A stretch of DNA of 13,473 nucleotides from Candidatus Bathyarchaeota archaeon. Lineage in GTDB: Archaea > Thermoproteota > Bathyarchaeia > Bathyarchaeales > Bathyarchaeaceae. Below the pieces are notes generated by a model. That model was not told the origin of the DNA. It saw nothing but the letters and a program-made list of their open reading frames with translations, and did no database searches. The stretch is taken from positions 1 through 13,473 of the forward strand of contig JACUTO010000029.1 of assembly GCA_014859755.1 (NCBI GenBank), in the 5' to 3' direction. Below are positions 5,539 through 13,181 of the stretch, in pieces (the first letter of the stretch is position 1; the number at the start of each line of letters is the position of its first letter). The position numbers were made by a program, and so were the translations under genes.

Positions 5539-7472
5539 CCAAAAATAAATTTACAATCGCTTTGGCCGGAAATGCCAACGTCGGGAAATCTGTCATATTT
5601 AATCAGCTGACGGGACTACATCAACATATTGGAAATTGGCCTGGGAAAACCGTTGAAAAAGCTGAGGGGACCCTTCACTTTAAAGGTTATACAATAGACG
5701 TTATCGACCTTCCAGGAATCTATTCTTTATCAACCTTTTCTTTAGAGGAGCTTATTTCAAGGGAGTACATAGCAGTCGAAAGGCCAGACCTGGTCATAAA
5801 CATCGTAGACGCTTCGCTTCTCGAAAGAAACCTGTTCTTTACGTTACAGCTACTTGAACTGGAAACTCCGATGATTATGGCACTAAACCAGATGGACATG
5901 GCTAAGAGAAAGGGAACAAAAATTGATCATGAAAAATTGGAGAAACTTTTAGGAATACCGGTGATTCCAACCGTGGCAATAAGTGGAACAGGTATTTACG
6001 ATCTGCTAGAAAAAACCATCGAGATCACAGAGAAAAGGGTGGATACGAAACCTCTTAAGGCGCAATACGGGAAAGAAATTGAGGAACAGATTGAAAAAAT
6101 TTCCAACCTTGTTGAAAAAATTCAGTTTAAGTACCCCCCCAGATGGGTTGCAATGAAGCTTCTAGAAGGAGATAAGGAGGTCGAGAAAGAAATTCTTGAA
6201 ATAAACCCCAAGATCGTGGCAACTGCGGAAAAGCTTGCAGAAGAAATTGAGGAAATTCACGGTCATTCCTGTTCAACTGTAATTACTTCTGAGAGATATG
6301 AGGTTGCAAGCAGGATCGCACGGGAAGTTCAAGAGATAACGCCACCAATAAAGCCGCCGATGAGAGAGAGGATACATGCTTTAACAACCCATAGAATCTT
6401 GGGATACCCAATAATGGCTATTTCACTACTTTCAATTTTCTTTTCCATCTTCACTTTCGGAGACTACACCTCTGGCTTGTTGAGTGACGTTTTTTATGGT
6501 TTGGAACCAATTTTTGAGGGCATGTTCGGAACCGGAGTTGTTGGAAAACTGGTTTGGGGTGGAGTTATAGAGGGGATCATAGGAGGCGCTACAGTAGCGT
6601 TACCCTATATCATACCATTCTACTTTATATTGTACTTTCTTGAGGACTCCGGATACCTCAGCAGAATCGCGTTTTTGATGGACAATTTAATGCATAAAAT
6701 GGGTTTACATGGGAAGGCTTTCATTCCGGTCATGCTCGGCTTTGGTTGTAACGTTCCAGGGTGTTTGGGGTGCAGAATAATGGAGACCGAAAGGGAGAGG
6801 CTTCTCACCGCCTTCGTTGTTACGTTGGTACCCTGCGCCGCAACAACGGTCATTATTCTCGGTCTGGTTGGGGCATTTGTTAGTATTCAATGGGCCCTAG
6901 CCTTGTATATTATCAACTTGTTGATTATTTTCCTCTTAGGAAGACTGGCATTCAAGGCTTTGCCTGGTGAGCCAACCGCACTAATAATGGAGATGCATGA
7001 CTACAGAGTGCCTCATCTGAAAACGGTGTTGAAGCAAACTTGGTTTAGATTGATGGAATTCGTAAAGATGGCCTTCCCACTCATAATTGTAGGTAGTCTC
7101 GTAATCAAGCTCGCAGAGGTTATAAACTTATTAGAACCGATCGCAAACATCCTCAGCCCTGTAACCGTTACTTGGCTAGGGTTACCCGTCATCACAGGGA
7201 TAACGTTGATCTTCGGTGTATTAAGAAAAGAACTGACGTTGATAATGCTCGCGACTCTTCTCGGAACAACGAATTTTGCTCAGGCCATGACTCCAGTTCA
7301 AATGATTGTGTTCACTCTGGTAGCCATGCTATACATACCATGTATAGCCACCATCGCCACCTTGATTAAAGAGTTTGGATGGAAGAAAGCACTATTCATT
7401 ACCACGTTTGAGATCGTGTTTGCAATACTCATTGGCGGGATAGCTTTTCGACTGTTGATACTAGTCTATTAG
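5535..7472 (+). CDS. feoB: FeoB, ferrous iron transporter
   Basis: Polytopic membrane protein that takes up Fe2+, driven or gated by its N-terminal G-protein domain. The G motifs are intact: G1 GNANVGKS (12-19), the G2 region NWPGKT (34-39), G3 DLPG (58-61) and G4 NQMD (118-121). A charged helical linker (about 165-275) leads to membrane segments starting near residue 285. The first Gate-type repeat contains GFGCNVPGCLGCRIME and VPCAATTVIILG. The second includes IFGVLRKELTLIML and AMLYIPCIATIATL. At 645 aa it is a full-length archaeal FeoB. The GTG start overlaps the feoA stop (GTGA), with GAGGT six bases upstream, so the two are translationally coupled. No feoC is present. Confidence 0.96.
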   Translation: MTKNKFTIALAGNANVGKSVIFNQLTGLHQHIGNWPGKTVEKAEGTLHFKGYTIDVIDLPGIYSLSTFSLEELISREYIAVERPDLVINIVDASLLERNLFFTLQLLELETPMIMALNQMDMAKRKGTKIDHEKLEKLLGIPVIPTVAISGTGIYDLLEKTIEITEKRVDTKPLKAQYGKEIEEQIEKISNLVEKIQFKYPPRWVAMKLLEGDKEVEKEILEINPKIVATAEKLAEEIEEIHGHSCSTVITSERYEVASRIAREVQEITPPIKPPMRERIHALTTHRILGYPIMAISLLSIFFSIFTFGDYTSGLLSDVFYGLEPIFEGMFGTGVVGKLVWGGVIEGIIGGATVALPYIIPFYFILYFLEDSGYLSRIAFLMDNLMHKMGLHGKAFIPVMLGFGCNVPGCLGCRIMETERERLLTAFVVTLVPCAATTVIILGLVGAFVSIQWALALYIINLLIIFLLGRLAFKALPGEPTALIMEMHDYRVPHLKTVLKQTWFRLMEFVKMAFPLIIVGSLVIKLAEVINLLEPIANILSPVTVTWLGLPVITGITLIFGVLRKELTLIMLATLLGTTNFAQAMTPVQMIVFTLVAMLYIPCIATIATLIKEFGWKKALFITTFEIVFAILIGGIAFRLLILVY

Positions 7473-7578
7473 TGACTAACACCTGTCCAAACATAAGCCC
7501 CAATATTTGAGTTGCGGTGAGAGCATTCAACGCTATTAACTCAGAAAGCGAAATTGGACTCGCTACTGTGTGAAGGTG

Positions 7579-7594
7579 AAGACTATGCAGTCTT
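7579..7594. repeat. Inverted repeat AAGACT-ATGC-AGTCTT upstream of the thioredoxin operon
   Basis: Two perfect 6-base arms around ATGC lie in the 197-base gap between feoB and the thioredoxin gene. No T-run follows, so a terminator for feoB is unlikely; an operator is possible. The rest of the gap (7473-7669) shows only a weak TATA-like ATTTTAA near 7609 and no recognisable RNA gene. Confidence 0.3.
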
Positions 7595-7669
7595 AGATAA
7601 AACACAACATTTTAATGGTTCTTCCAACTGAGAATCCGAAACAGACGTTTAATTCAGGAAGCGATCCCC

Positions 7670-8086
7670 ATGAAGAAAGATGAAGAACTTGAAAAAATGA
7701 AGGCGAAGAAGCTGAAGGAATTACTGAGAAAAAGCCAGAAACAGAAAACAGAGGTTGTAACCACATTGACGTCCCCATCCTTTGACAAATTCCTAGAGAA
7801 TACTGATCTACCAGTTTTGGTTGACTTTTGGGCTGATTGGTGCATGCCCTGCCGAATCATGGCACCCGTAATGGAGGAACTGGCGCGTGATTACGCAGGA
7901 AAAGCCATGTTCGCAAGAGTCAATGTGGATGAAAACCCGGAGGTTGCCAGCCGCTATAGCATTATGAGCATACCGCATTTCATAATATTTAGGAACGGTC
8001 GCCCCGCTGAAAGAATTGTTGGTGCTGTAGGTCGTGGACCACTAGAAGATGCATTGAAGAAGTATCTCCGAGAAGAACGAAGATGA
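7670..8086 (+). CDS. Thioredoxin with charged N-terminal extension
   Basis: Disulfide oxidoreductase of the thioredoxin fold. The active site is WCMPC (Trp57, Cys58, Cys61) within VDFWADWCMPCRIMAP. The cis-proline is Pro102 in SIPHFIIF, and the last helix ends LEDALKKYL. The domain starts near residue 34. Before it lies a Lys/Glu-rich helical extension (residues 1-28, EELEKMKAKKLKELL), making the protein 138 aa against about 105 for ordinary thioredoxin. No signal peptide is present, so it is cytosolic. The CMPC centre is a variation on the common CGPC. GGAAGCGATCC just upstream resembles the ideal GGAGGTGATCC ribosome site. The stop overlaps the next gene's start (ATGA), so it likely serves the following Fe-S ATPases, perhaps by keeping cysteines reduced; that link is inference. 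Confidence 0.93.
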   Translation: MKKDEELEKMKAKKLKELLRKSQKQKTEVVTTLTSPSFDKFLENTDLPVLVDFWADWCMPCRIMAPVMEELARDYAGKAMFARVNVDENPEVASRYSIMSIPHFIIFRNGRPAERIVGAVGRGPLEDALKKYLREERR

Positions 8087-8919
8087 TTGTATCAATCGCC
8101 AGTGGAAAGGGAGGAACCGGAAAGACAACAGTAGCTGTAAACATGGCCCTATCTCTCAAAGACGTCCAAATCTTGGATTGCGATGTGGAGGAACCCAACG
8201 TCCACATACTTTTACAACCAAGAATAAACGAAACAAAACCGGTCTACATCTCAACCCCCCGGGTTGACGAAAAAAAATGCGACCGCTGCGGGAAATGTTC
8301 CGAGTTTTGCGAGTTTAACGCCCTCTTTGTGACCCCCGAAAAGGTTCTGTTCTTCCCCGAGCTGTGTCACAGTTGTGGAGGTTGCATGCTTGTCTGCCCA
8401 AAAAATGCGATCACCGAGAAAAACGTGGAAATCGGTGCGATCAAAAAGGGAGTAGCAGAAGGCGTGGAACTAGTTTACGGCGAACTCAACGTGGGTGAAC
8501 CTATGGCAGTTCCTGTGATAAAGGAAGTTAAGAAGCAAATCAAGAGCGACAAGACCGTGATAATAGATTCGCCGCCCGGAGCCTCATGTCCCGTAATAGA
8601 ATCAGTATATGGAACTGATTATTGCCTCCTTGTATCCGAGCCCACACCCTTCGGTCTCCACGACCTAAAAATAATGGTTCAAGTTTTGGAGGGACTCGAC
8701 ATTCCCTTCGGCGTTGTTATAAATTGTGCAGGAATTGGTGACAAGAAAATTTATGATTTCTGTGAAGAGAAAGGCGTTCCCATTCTGCTTGAAATTCCAT
8801 TCCAGAGAAAAATCGCAGAACTCTATTCCCGTGGAATCCCCTTCGTAGGGGAGATGCCTGAATGGAAAAGAAAGTTCCAGTTACTCATGGACGACATAAA
8901 GGGGCGTATGAAAAGATGA
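8083..8919 (+). CDS. MinD-family P-loop ATPase with inserted 2x[4Fe-4S] ferredoxin domain, copy 1
   Basis: Cytosolic ATPase of the MinD/Mrp/NifH class (COG1149 type). The deviant Walker A motif GKGGTGKTT is at residues 8-16, and LDCDVEEPNVH (31-41) is the switch region. A ferredoxin module is inserted at about 60-112: Cys66, 69, 72 and 76 (C-x2-C-x2-C-x3-C), then Cys95, 98, 101 and 105 followed by Pro. The ATPase resumes with VIIDSPPGASCPV. Length (278 aa) is normal. Such proteins usually come as adjacent pairs, as here. In Desulfovibrio a similar pair accompanies the Mo-Cu orange protein, and other pairs lie next to NifX/NifB-like cofactor genes. Their chemistry is not established. The gene overlaps thioredoxin upstream and copy 2 downstream by four bases each. 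Confidence 0.92.
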   Translation: MIVSIASGKGGTGKTTVAVNMALSLKDVQILDCDVEEPNVHILLQPRINETKPVYISTPRVDEKKCDRCGKCSEFCEFNALFVTPEKVLFFPELCHSCGGCMLVCPKNAITEKNVEIGAIKKGVAEGVELVYGELNVGEPMAVPVIKEVKKQIKSDKTVIIDSPPGASCPVIESVYGTDYCLLVSEPTPFGLHDLKIMVQVLEGLDIPFGVVINCAGIGDKKIYDFCEEKGVPILLEIPFQRKIAELYSRGIPFVGEMPEWKRKFQLLMDDIKGRMKR

Positions 8920-9785
8920 AGCAAATAACTGTACTGAGTGGAAAAGGAGGCACAGGAAAAACCACCATCACCGCCTCCTTCGCAGTGTTAGCCCACGACA
9001 TCGTGATAGCTGACTGTGACGTAGACGCCCCTGACCTTCACATGCTCTTGCACCCGCAGATAATGAAGACGCAAGAGTTTAAGGGTCCCAAGCTAGCTGT
9101 GATAGACAGAACCAAGTGCACAGAGTGCGGTTTATGCCAAAACTCTTGCAGGTTTGACGCAATAAACGATAGTCTCCAAATAGACCCCTTCTCATGTGAA
9201 GGATGCGGCGTGTGCGTTATTGTATGTCCAGAAGAAGCGATAAGCCTTCAAGAAAGAATTTCCGGATACGCCTTCACCTCAAAAACTAAGTATGGCATCA
9301 TGTCCCACGCAAGACTAGACCCTGGCGAAGCAAATTCAGGTAAGCTCGTCACCTTGGTGAGATACAACGCCCGACAGATCGCTGAGGAGGAGAACAGTGA
9401 CCTAATCTTGATCGACGGTCCACCTGGCATCGGTTGTCCAGTGATAGCTTCTGTGACGGGAGTGGACGCTGGACTCGTAGTTACAGAACCAACCATGTCT
9501 GGGATCCACGATCTTTACAGAGCTCTTCAATTACTCAACCATTTTAACATACTACCGCTAGTTTGCATAAACAAGTATGACATAAACAGAAAAAACACGG
9601 AAAAAATAGTCAATTTTTGCGAGAAGAACAAAGTAGAAGTCGCTGGAAAAATTCCTTTCGATCCCATCATGACAGAAGCCATGGTCGCTGGGAAAACCAT
9701 CGTTGAACATTCTCCAGAAAACATGGTGTCACGAGAGATAGAGACCACATGGAAGAGAGTGCTTTCAGCTTTGAATAGGGAATGA
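8916..9785 (+). CDS. MinD-family P-loop ATPase with inserted 2x[4Fe-4S] ferredoxin domain, copy 2
   Basis: Second member of the pair, with the same architecture. The deviant Walker A GKGGTGKTT is at residues 9-17, ADCDVDAPDLH is at about 32-42, and the inserted ferredoxin is at about 60-112. Its cysteines are Cys68, 71, 74, 78 and Cys94, 97, 100, 104. LILIDGPPGIGCPV marks the return to the ATPase core. The open frame extends upstream to 8862, but I place the start at ATG 8916. From there the protein begins MKQITVLSGKGG as in copy 1, and the ATG overlaps the previous stop (ATGA). AAAGGGG lies nine bases upstream. The two copies differ clearly in sequence, so this is an old pair likely acting as a heterodimer. 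Its electron partner or cargo is unknown. Confidence 0.92.
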   Translation: MKQITVLSGKGGTGKTTITASFAVLAHDIVIADCDVDAPDLHMLLHPQIMKTQEFKGPKLAVIDRTKCTECGLCQNSCRFDAINDSLQIDPFSCEGCGVCVIVCPEEAISLQERISGYAFTSKTKYGIMSHARLDPGEANSGKLVTLVRYNARQIAEEENSDLILIDGPPGIGCPVIASVTGVDAGLVVTEPTMSGIHDLYRALQLLNHFNILPLVCINKYDINRKNTEKIVNFCEKNKVEVAGKIPFDPIMTEAMVAGKTIVEHSPENMVSREIETTWKRVLSALNRE

Positions 9786-9791
9786 ATCGAC

Positions 9792-10790
9792 TTGTCCACG
9801 GTTTATGGACCTGTTCCATCTTGGCGTTTCGGTAGATCCCTTGGAATAGATGTTGTTGTGCCCCCTAAAACCTGCAGCTTCAACTGCATTTATTGTCAAC
9901 TCGGCAGAACCAAAGTTAAACTGTCAAATCCTGCGGAGTTCAAAAACTATGTGACTACAAATGATGTTGAAAGAGATCTTGAAAAATATCTTGCCGACAT
10001 AGATGTAAACAGTATTGATGTGGTAACTTTCAGCGGCAGCGGTGAGCCTACTCTGAATCCTGATATAGGAGACATCGTTGAATGCGTGCGTCGCCTAACA
10101 AGCGGCAAAGTTCCGATCGTGCTTCTGACAAATTCATCTCTTCTTTATAGAGATGACATTAGAAGAAAAGTGGCTAGGTTTGATGTAGTCGTTGCCAAAC
10201 TTGATGCGGGAGACGAAAAAACCTACAGAATAATCAACAGACCGATAAAGGATGCTCCGGATATAGAAGCGATCAAAGAATCAATCGAGAAACTCAAGAA
10301 AGAGATGAATGGAAGGCTTATGACCCAAACAATGTTTCTATACACGGACTTTGATTTCACTAACTGTGAGGGAGAGCCATTAACCAACCTGATGAATGCG
10401 CTTGTTGATATTGAACCAGACACAATTCAAATAGATACTCCATATCGACCAGGCGGAGAAAAATTCTTAAAACCCGCCTCAGTTGACGAATTAAGGACAA
10501 TTGCCAAACGTTTCGAAGACTTCATGGAAAAGATGAATGTTCATTCCGAATTGTGGGTTTTTGGAGTACACGATAAAAGGGGGAGAAAAGTTGCTTGGAA
10601 AGAACATGTATCTGTCTCCGATGAGATCATGGAACTTCTTAAAAGGAGACCTTGCCGAATTGTCGACATAGCTGATAGTATAGGCATCTCGTACAGTGAA
10701 ACCCTCAAAAGCATCAAGAATCTCCTTCAGAAAAGCCTTATAATCAAGAGAATTTCTTCGAATGGAGAAAAATATTATTACCCTGTCTAA
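9792..10790 (+). CDS. Radical SAM protein (COG0731-like) with C-terminal winged helix
   Basis: Iron-sulfur enzyme that cleaves S-adenosylmethionine. The cluster motif C-x3-C-x2-C is Cys28, Cys32 and Cys35 (CSFNCIYCQLG). The SAM-site loop is SGSGEPTLNP (81-90). The N-terminus VYGPVPSWRFGRSLGID is the family's hallmark start and fixes the initiation codon as TTG at 9792. Residues about 274-332 form a winged-helix domain (IVDIADSIGIS, then IKNLLQKSLIIKRI), an addition to the basic fold. The family is related to, but shorter than, wyosine synthase Tyw1, and lacks an assigned reaction. The gene follows copy 2 of the Fe-S ATPases by six bases and its TAA overlaps the next ATG. The setting suggests modification or cofactor assembly linked to the ATPases, possibly with DNA or RNA contact through the winged helix. 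Confidence 0.9.
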   Translation: MSTVYGPVPSWRFGRSLGIDVVVPPKTCSFNCIYCQLGRTKVKLSNPAEFKNYVTTNDVERDLEKYLADIDVNSIDVVTFSGSGEPTLNPDIGDIVECVRRLTSGKVPIVLLTNSSLLYRDDIRRKVARFDVVVAKLDAGDEKTYRIINRPIKDAPDIEAIKESIEKLKKEMNGRLMTQTMFLYTDFDFTNCEGEPLTNLMNALVDIEPDTIQIDTPYRPGGEKFLKPASVDELRTIAKRFEDFMEKMNVHSELWVFGVHDKRGRKVAWKEHVSVSDEIMELLKRRPCRIVDIADSIGISYSETLKSIKNLLQKSLIIKRISSNGEKYYYPV

Positions 10791-10984
10791 TGACAACAAA
10801 AAAAAAGACCTCTTCATTAAGGAAAACACGCTGGAAATCTGCTGGACGCGATATTCGAGGTAAAACTCCGCGCAGCCTTGTCGATGTCTCAATGTCTTTT
10901 GGGATAGACTTCAATACGGCGCAGGGCATACTTAAAAGAATGAAGAAAAGAAGCTTTATAGTTCTCAAAGATATTGGAGAGTGA
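10790..10984 (+). CDS. Small winged-helix-like protein, function unknown
   Basis: A 64-residue ORF whose ATG shares one base with the stop of the radical SAM gene (TAATG), so it is translationally coupled. The first 25 residues are very basic (KKK, RKTRWK). Residues 25-62 resemble the winged helix ending the preceding protein. At a constant offset of 260, nine residues are identical without gaps (P27, V31, D32, S36, G38, I39, K49, S55, I57), with many conservative changes between. It is probably a stand-alone wHTH, perhaps a diverged duplicate of the upstream domain. It could also be a remnant of a longer fused protein. A real gene is likely from spacing and domain pattern, but there is no known family I can name. 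Confidence 0.6.
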   Translation: MTTKKKTSSLRKTRWKSAGRDIRGKTPRSLVDVSMSFGIDFNTAQGILKRMKKRSFIVLKDIGE

Positions 10985-11036
10985 AAGGTGATATTCTTAT
11001 CGTCCGCCGCAATAAATAGTGGAAGAGGAATAGCCG

Positions 11037-12197
11037 GTGTGTATAAAAGTTGAAAAGAAGTTATCGCCAAACTTTGAAAACGATGTTTCTCTAAAGACCG
11101 TTGGATTCATCGTTAACCCCATCGCCGGAATGGGAGGAGCAGTTGGACTTAAAGGCACCGACGGAAAAGCAATTCTGGAAAGGGCTATAATTCTCGGGGC
11201 AAAACCCATAGCGCCAGCAAGGGCAGAATCCTTCCTCTCAGAATTAAAGCCTTTCAAAGAAAGAATACGGCTCATCGCCGGAGCTAGAGGGATGGGGGAA
11301 GACGAAGCTCGAAACTGCGGTTTTGCCTGCACAGTTCTTGGGAAAAAGAAAAAAGAAACCACCGCCGAAGACACGATGAAGATTGCAAGGAGAATCAAAG
11401 ATGCAGGCGCTGATCTTCTCGTCTTCTGTGGTGGAGATGGAACAGCCCGAGACGTACTAAACGTAGTTGACACTAATCTCCCGGTGTTAGGCGTTCCAAC
11501 AGGGGTGAAGATGCACAGTGCTGTTTTTGCTGTGGGACCTAGGGCTGCAGCGAGGATAGCCATGGAGTTCCTGTGGGAAGAACTGCCCCTAAGGGAAGCT
11601 GAGGTGATGGATGTGGACGAGGAAGCCTTCAGGGAGGGTCGAGTGTCTGCAAGGCTCTACGGATACGTCTTAACCCCTTACGAGCCGGATTTGATTCAAG
11701 GAGTGAAGATGGCGAGTCCAATGACGGAGAGTGAAATGCGCAATCAAGCGGCCATAGCCATTTACATCATTGAAAACATGAAACAAGAGGTGGTTTACAT
11801 CATCGGTCCAGGGACAACCACCCGCACCATCGGAGACCTCTTGGACGAGAAGAAAACTCTCTTAGGAGTGGACCTCTTCTGTAACAAAAAGCTCATAGCC
11901 AATGACGTAAACGAGAAACAAATACTAGAGAAGGTCGAGAGGAAAACCGCACAGATTATTGTCACTCCGATAGGGGGCCAAGGCTTCATATTTGGAAGAG
12001 GAAACCAACAGATAAGTCCAGAGGTAATTCGAATTGTAGGTCGGGATAATATAGTTGTGATTGCTGCAGAAGGCAAATTGAGAAGCTTGAAAAGCCTAAG
12101 GGTTGACACTGGCGATCCAAGCATTGATGATGCGCTTCGAGGATACATTAAGGTTATAACCGACTACAAAACGGAACGTAGGATGCGTGTTGAATAG
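11037..12197 (+). CDS. ATP-NAD kinase / AcoX-family protein
   Basis: Predicted small-molecule kinase of the NAD kinase/diacylglycerol kinase superfamily (COG3199 type). NPIAGMGG at residues 27-34 and GGDGTARD at 132-139 are the nucleotide-binding signatures. GVPTGVKMHSAVFA (about 152-165) follows as in NAD kinases, and VYIIGPGTTTRTI (about 253) lies in the C-terminal half. Length (386 aa) suits this archaeal branch, which is longer than ordinary NAD kinase. Substrate is uncertain: NAD is the default suggestion, but AcoX homologues occur in acetoin gene clusters without a proven reaction. The start is GTG at 11037, with GGAAGAGGAA about eight bases upstream; no in-frame ATG precedes the NPIAG motif. 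It lies 52 bases after the small wHTH gene, so it may share that operon. Confidence 0.87.
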   Translation: MCIKVEKKLSPNFENDVSLKTVGFIVNPIAGMGGAVGLKGTDGKAILERAIILGAKPIAPARAESFLSELKPFKERIRLIAGARGMGEDEARNCGFACTVLGKKKKETTAEDTMKIARRIKDAGADLLVFCGGDGTARDVLNVVDTNLPVLGVPTGVKMHSAVFAVGPRAAARIAMEFLWEELPLREAEVMDVDEEAFREGRVSARLYGYVLTPYEPDLIQGVKMASPMTESEMRNQAAIAIYIIENMKQEVVYIIGPGTTTRTIGDLLDEKKTLLGVDLFCNKKLIANDVNEKQILEKVERKTAQIIVTPIGGQGFIFGRGNQQISPEVIRIVGRDNIVVIAAEGKLRSLKSLRVDTGDPSIDDALRGYIKVITDYKTERRMRVE

Positions 12198-12207
12198 CTG
12201 TGAAACG

Positions 12208-12960
12208 TCAAACTTCGTAATCTATTGAGAATATTTGTCCAGACCCGTTCTCAACATATCTTTCCTTCATAACGTTTGCAATCGCCATTTTAGCATTAAC
12301 ACCAGTACAGTGGCAGGGAGAAACCAGTTTGACACCTATTTCGTGTAGGAACTTCGCTACGTTTATGCCTTCACGTGCGCTAGAAATGTGGAAACCACCT
12401 ATGACAGCGTATACTTTGGAGATTCCACTGACTTGCTGTGCACGTTTGACGATGCTTACGATTCCGGGGTGGGCGCAACCCGTCAAAATAACCAAACCTT
12501 TGTTTTTCACATTCACCACAAGGGAATGTTCACTTATCCATCCTCCAATTTCACCGGTTGACGTCACACCTTCCATGAGGCCCACAGGGTCGGAACAAAC
12601 CATCGGAGTTCCTCGAGCCTCTCTTATTTTTCTGATCCCAGAAGAGTTCTCGGATGGAACGTAAACGGGAGTTGGTTGCCTTAACAAGGGCAAGACGTGG
12701 CTTAGGGAGCCGCAGTGATCTCCGTGCCAATGTGAAATAAAAACGACTTCGACATCAGAAAGGTTTACTTCGAGTTTCGCTGCGTTGTTGAATAAAGCAT
12801 CGAAGGAACCGCTTGTGTCCATCAAGATTATGTGCCGTTCTTCTTCCCTAGTTATTTCCACATACAAGGAAAGCCCCCAAGAAGACGCTAGTCCTCTCTT
12901 CCAAACGTCGTTGTCAACTAACGTCGTTACTTTTACCGAGTTCCAATCCTTCATTCTCAT
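12208..12960 (-). CDS. Metallo-beta-lactamase-fold hydrolase, COG1237 type
   Basis: Soluble metal-dependent enzyme of 250 aa. The zinc/iron motif HWHGDH lies at about residues 77-82, after VVFIS. Further ligands are His164 in TGCAHPGI and His191 in GGFH, with CHCTG near residue 216. This arrangement is that of the COG1237 branch. That branch includes the Methanocaldococcus enzyme annotated as dihydropterin/ribofuranosylaminobenzene-phosphate synthase of tetrahydromethanopterin biosynthesis (MJ0301), as well as proteins of unknown role. Substrate cannot be fixed from sequence alone. The start is taken as ATG 12960; a TTG just before it and an ATG two codons later are alternatives, and no strong ribosome site is seen. 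It converges with the AcoX-like gene, leaving only ten bases between stops, so transcripts probably overlap. Confidence 0.88.
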   Translation of the reverse strand: MRMKDWNSVKVTTLVDNDVWKRGLASSWGLSLYVEITREEERHIILMDTSGSFDALFNNAAKLEVNLSDVEVVFISHWHGDHCGSLSHVLPLLRQPTPVYVPSENSSGIRKIREARGTPMVCSDPVGLMEGVTSTGEIGGWISEHSLVVNVKNKGLVILTGCAHPGIVSIVKRAQQVSGISKVYAVIGGFHISSAREGINVAKFLHEIGVKLVSPCHCTGVNAKMAIANVMKERYVENGSGQIFSIDYEV

Positions 12961-13103
12961 CAATTTCCAAATTTATCTTCTGAACTATTTCCTATTCTCA
13001 TAAGATTTATTTTTATGCATACGCACAATTTTGAGAAACGGAAACGTATAGAGGGAAGATAAAAGAAGGTTAGGAAGACAGCAGAACGCAGGTTTGTGGG
13101 AAA

Positions 13104-13120
13104 AATGGTGAAGAACCATT
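13104..13120. repeat. Inverted repeat AATGGT-GAAGA-ACCATT upstream of the CooC-like gene
   Basis: Perfect 6-base arms surround GAAGA about 60 bases before the ATG at 13182, with GGG and CCC flanking at near-symmetric distances (13098-13100 and 13122-13124). It may be an operator or a leader hairpin. The rest of the 12964-13181 gap shows only AT-rich, possible promoter sequence near 13003-13018. Confidence 0.3.
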
Positions 13121-13181
13121 ACCCTTATTGCTAGGCCCGAACTCAATTAGCACAAAGTGGAACAACAAGAGGATGAGTTAC

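Noticed and set aside
7579..7594. Inverted repeat as the feoB terminator
   Set aside because: It lies over 100 bases past the feoB stop, has only 6-base arms and is not followed by a T-run.
8862..8915. Upstream extension of the second MinD ATPase to 8862
   Set aside because: The extra 18 residues lie inside the previous gene and match nothing in the family; ATG 8916 gives the standard MKQITVLSGKGG start with an ATGA overlap.
10491..11563. Minus-strand open frames (10491-10892, 10744-11070, 10997-11563)
   Set aside because: They are antisense to the radical SAM, small wHTH and AcoX genes, with no domain signatures.
13105..13134. Nine-codon ORF (MVKNHYPYC) as a leader peptide before the CooC-like gene
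   Set aside because: It has no ribosome site, and its start falls inside an inverted repeat; chance is the simplest explanation.
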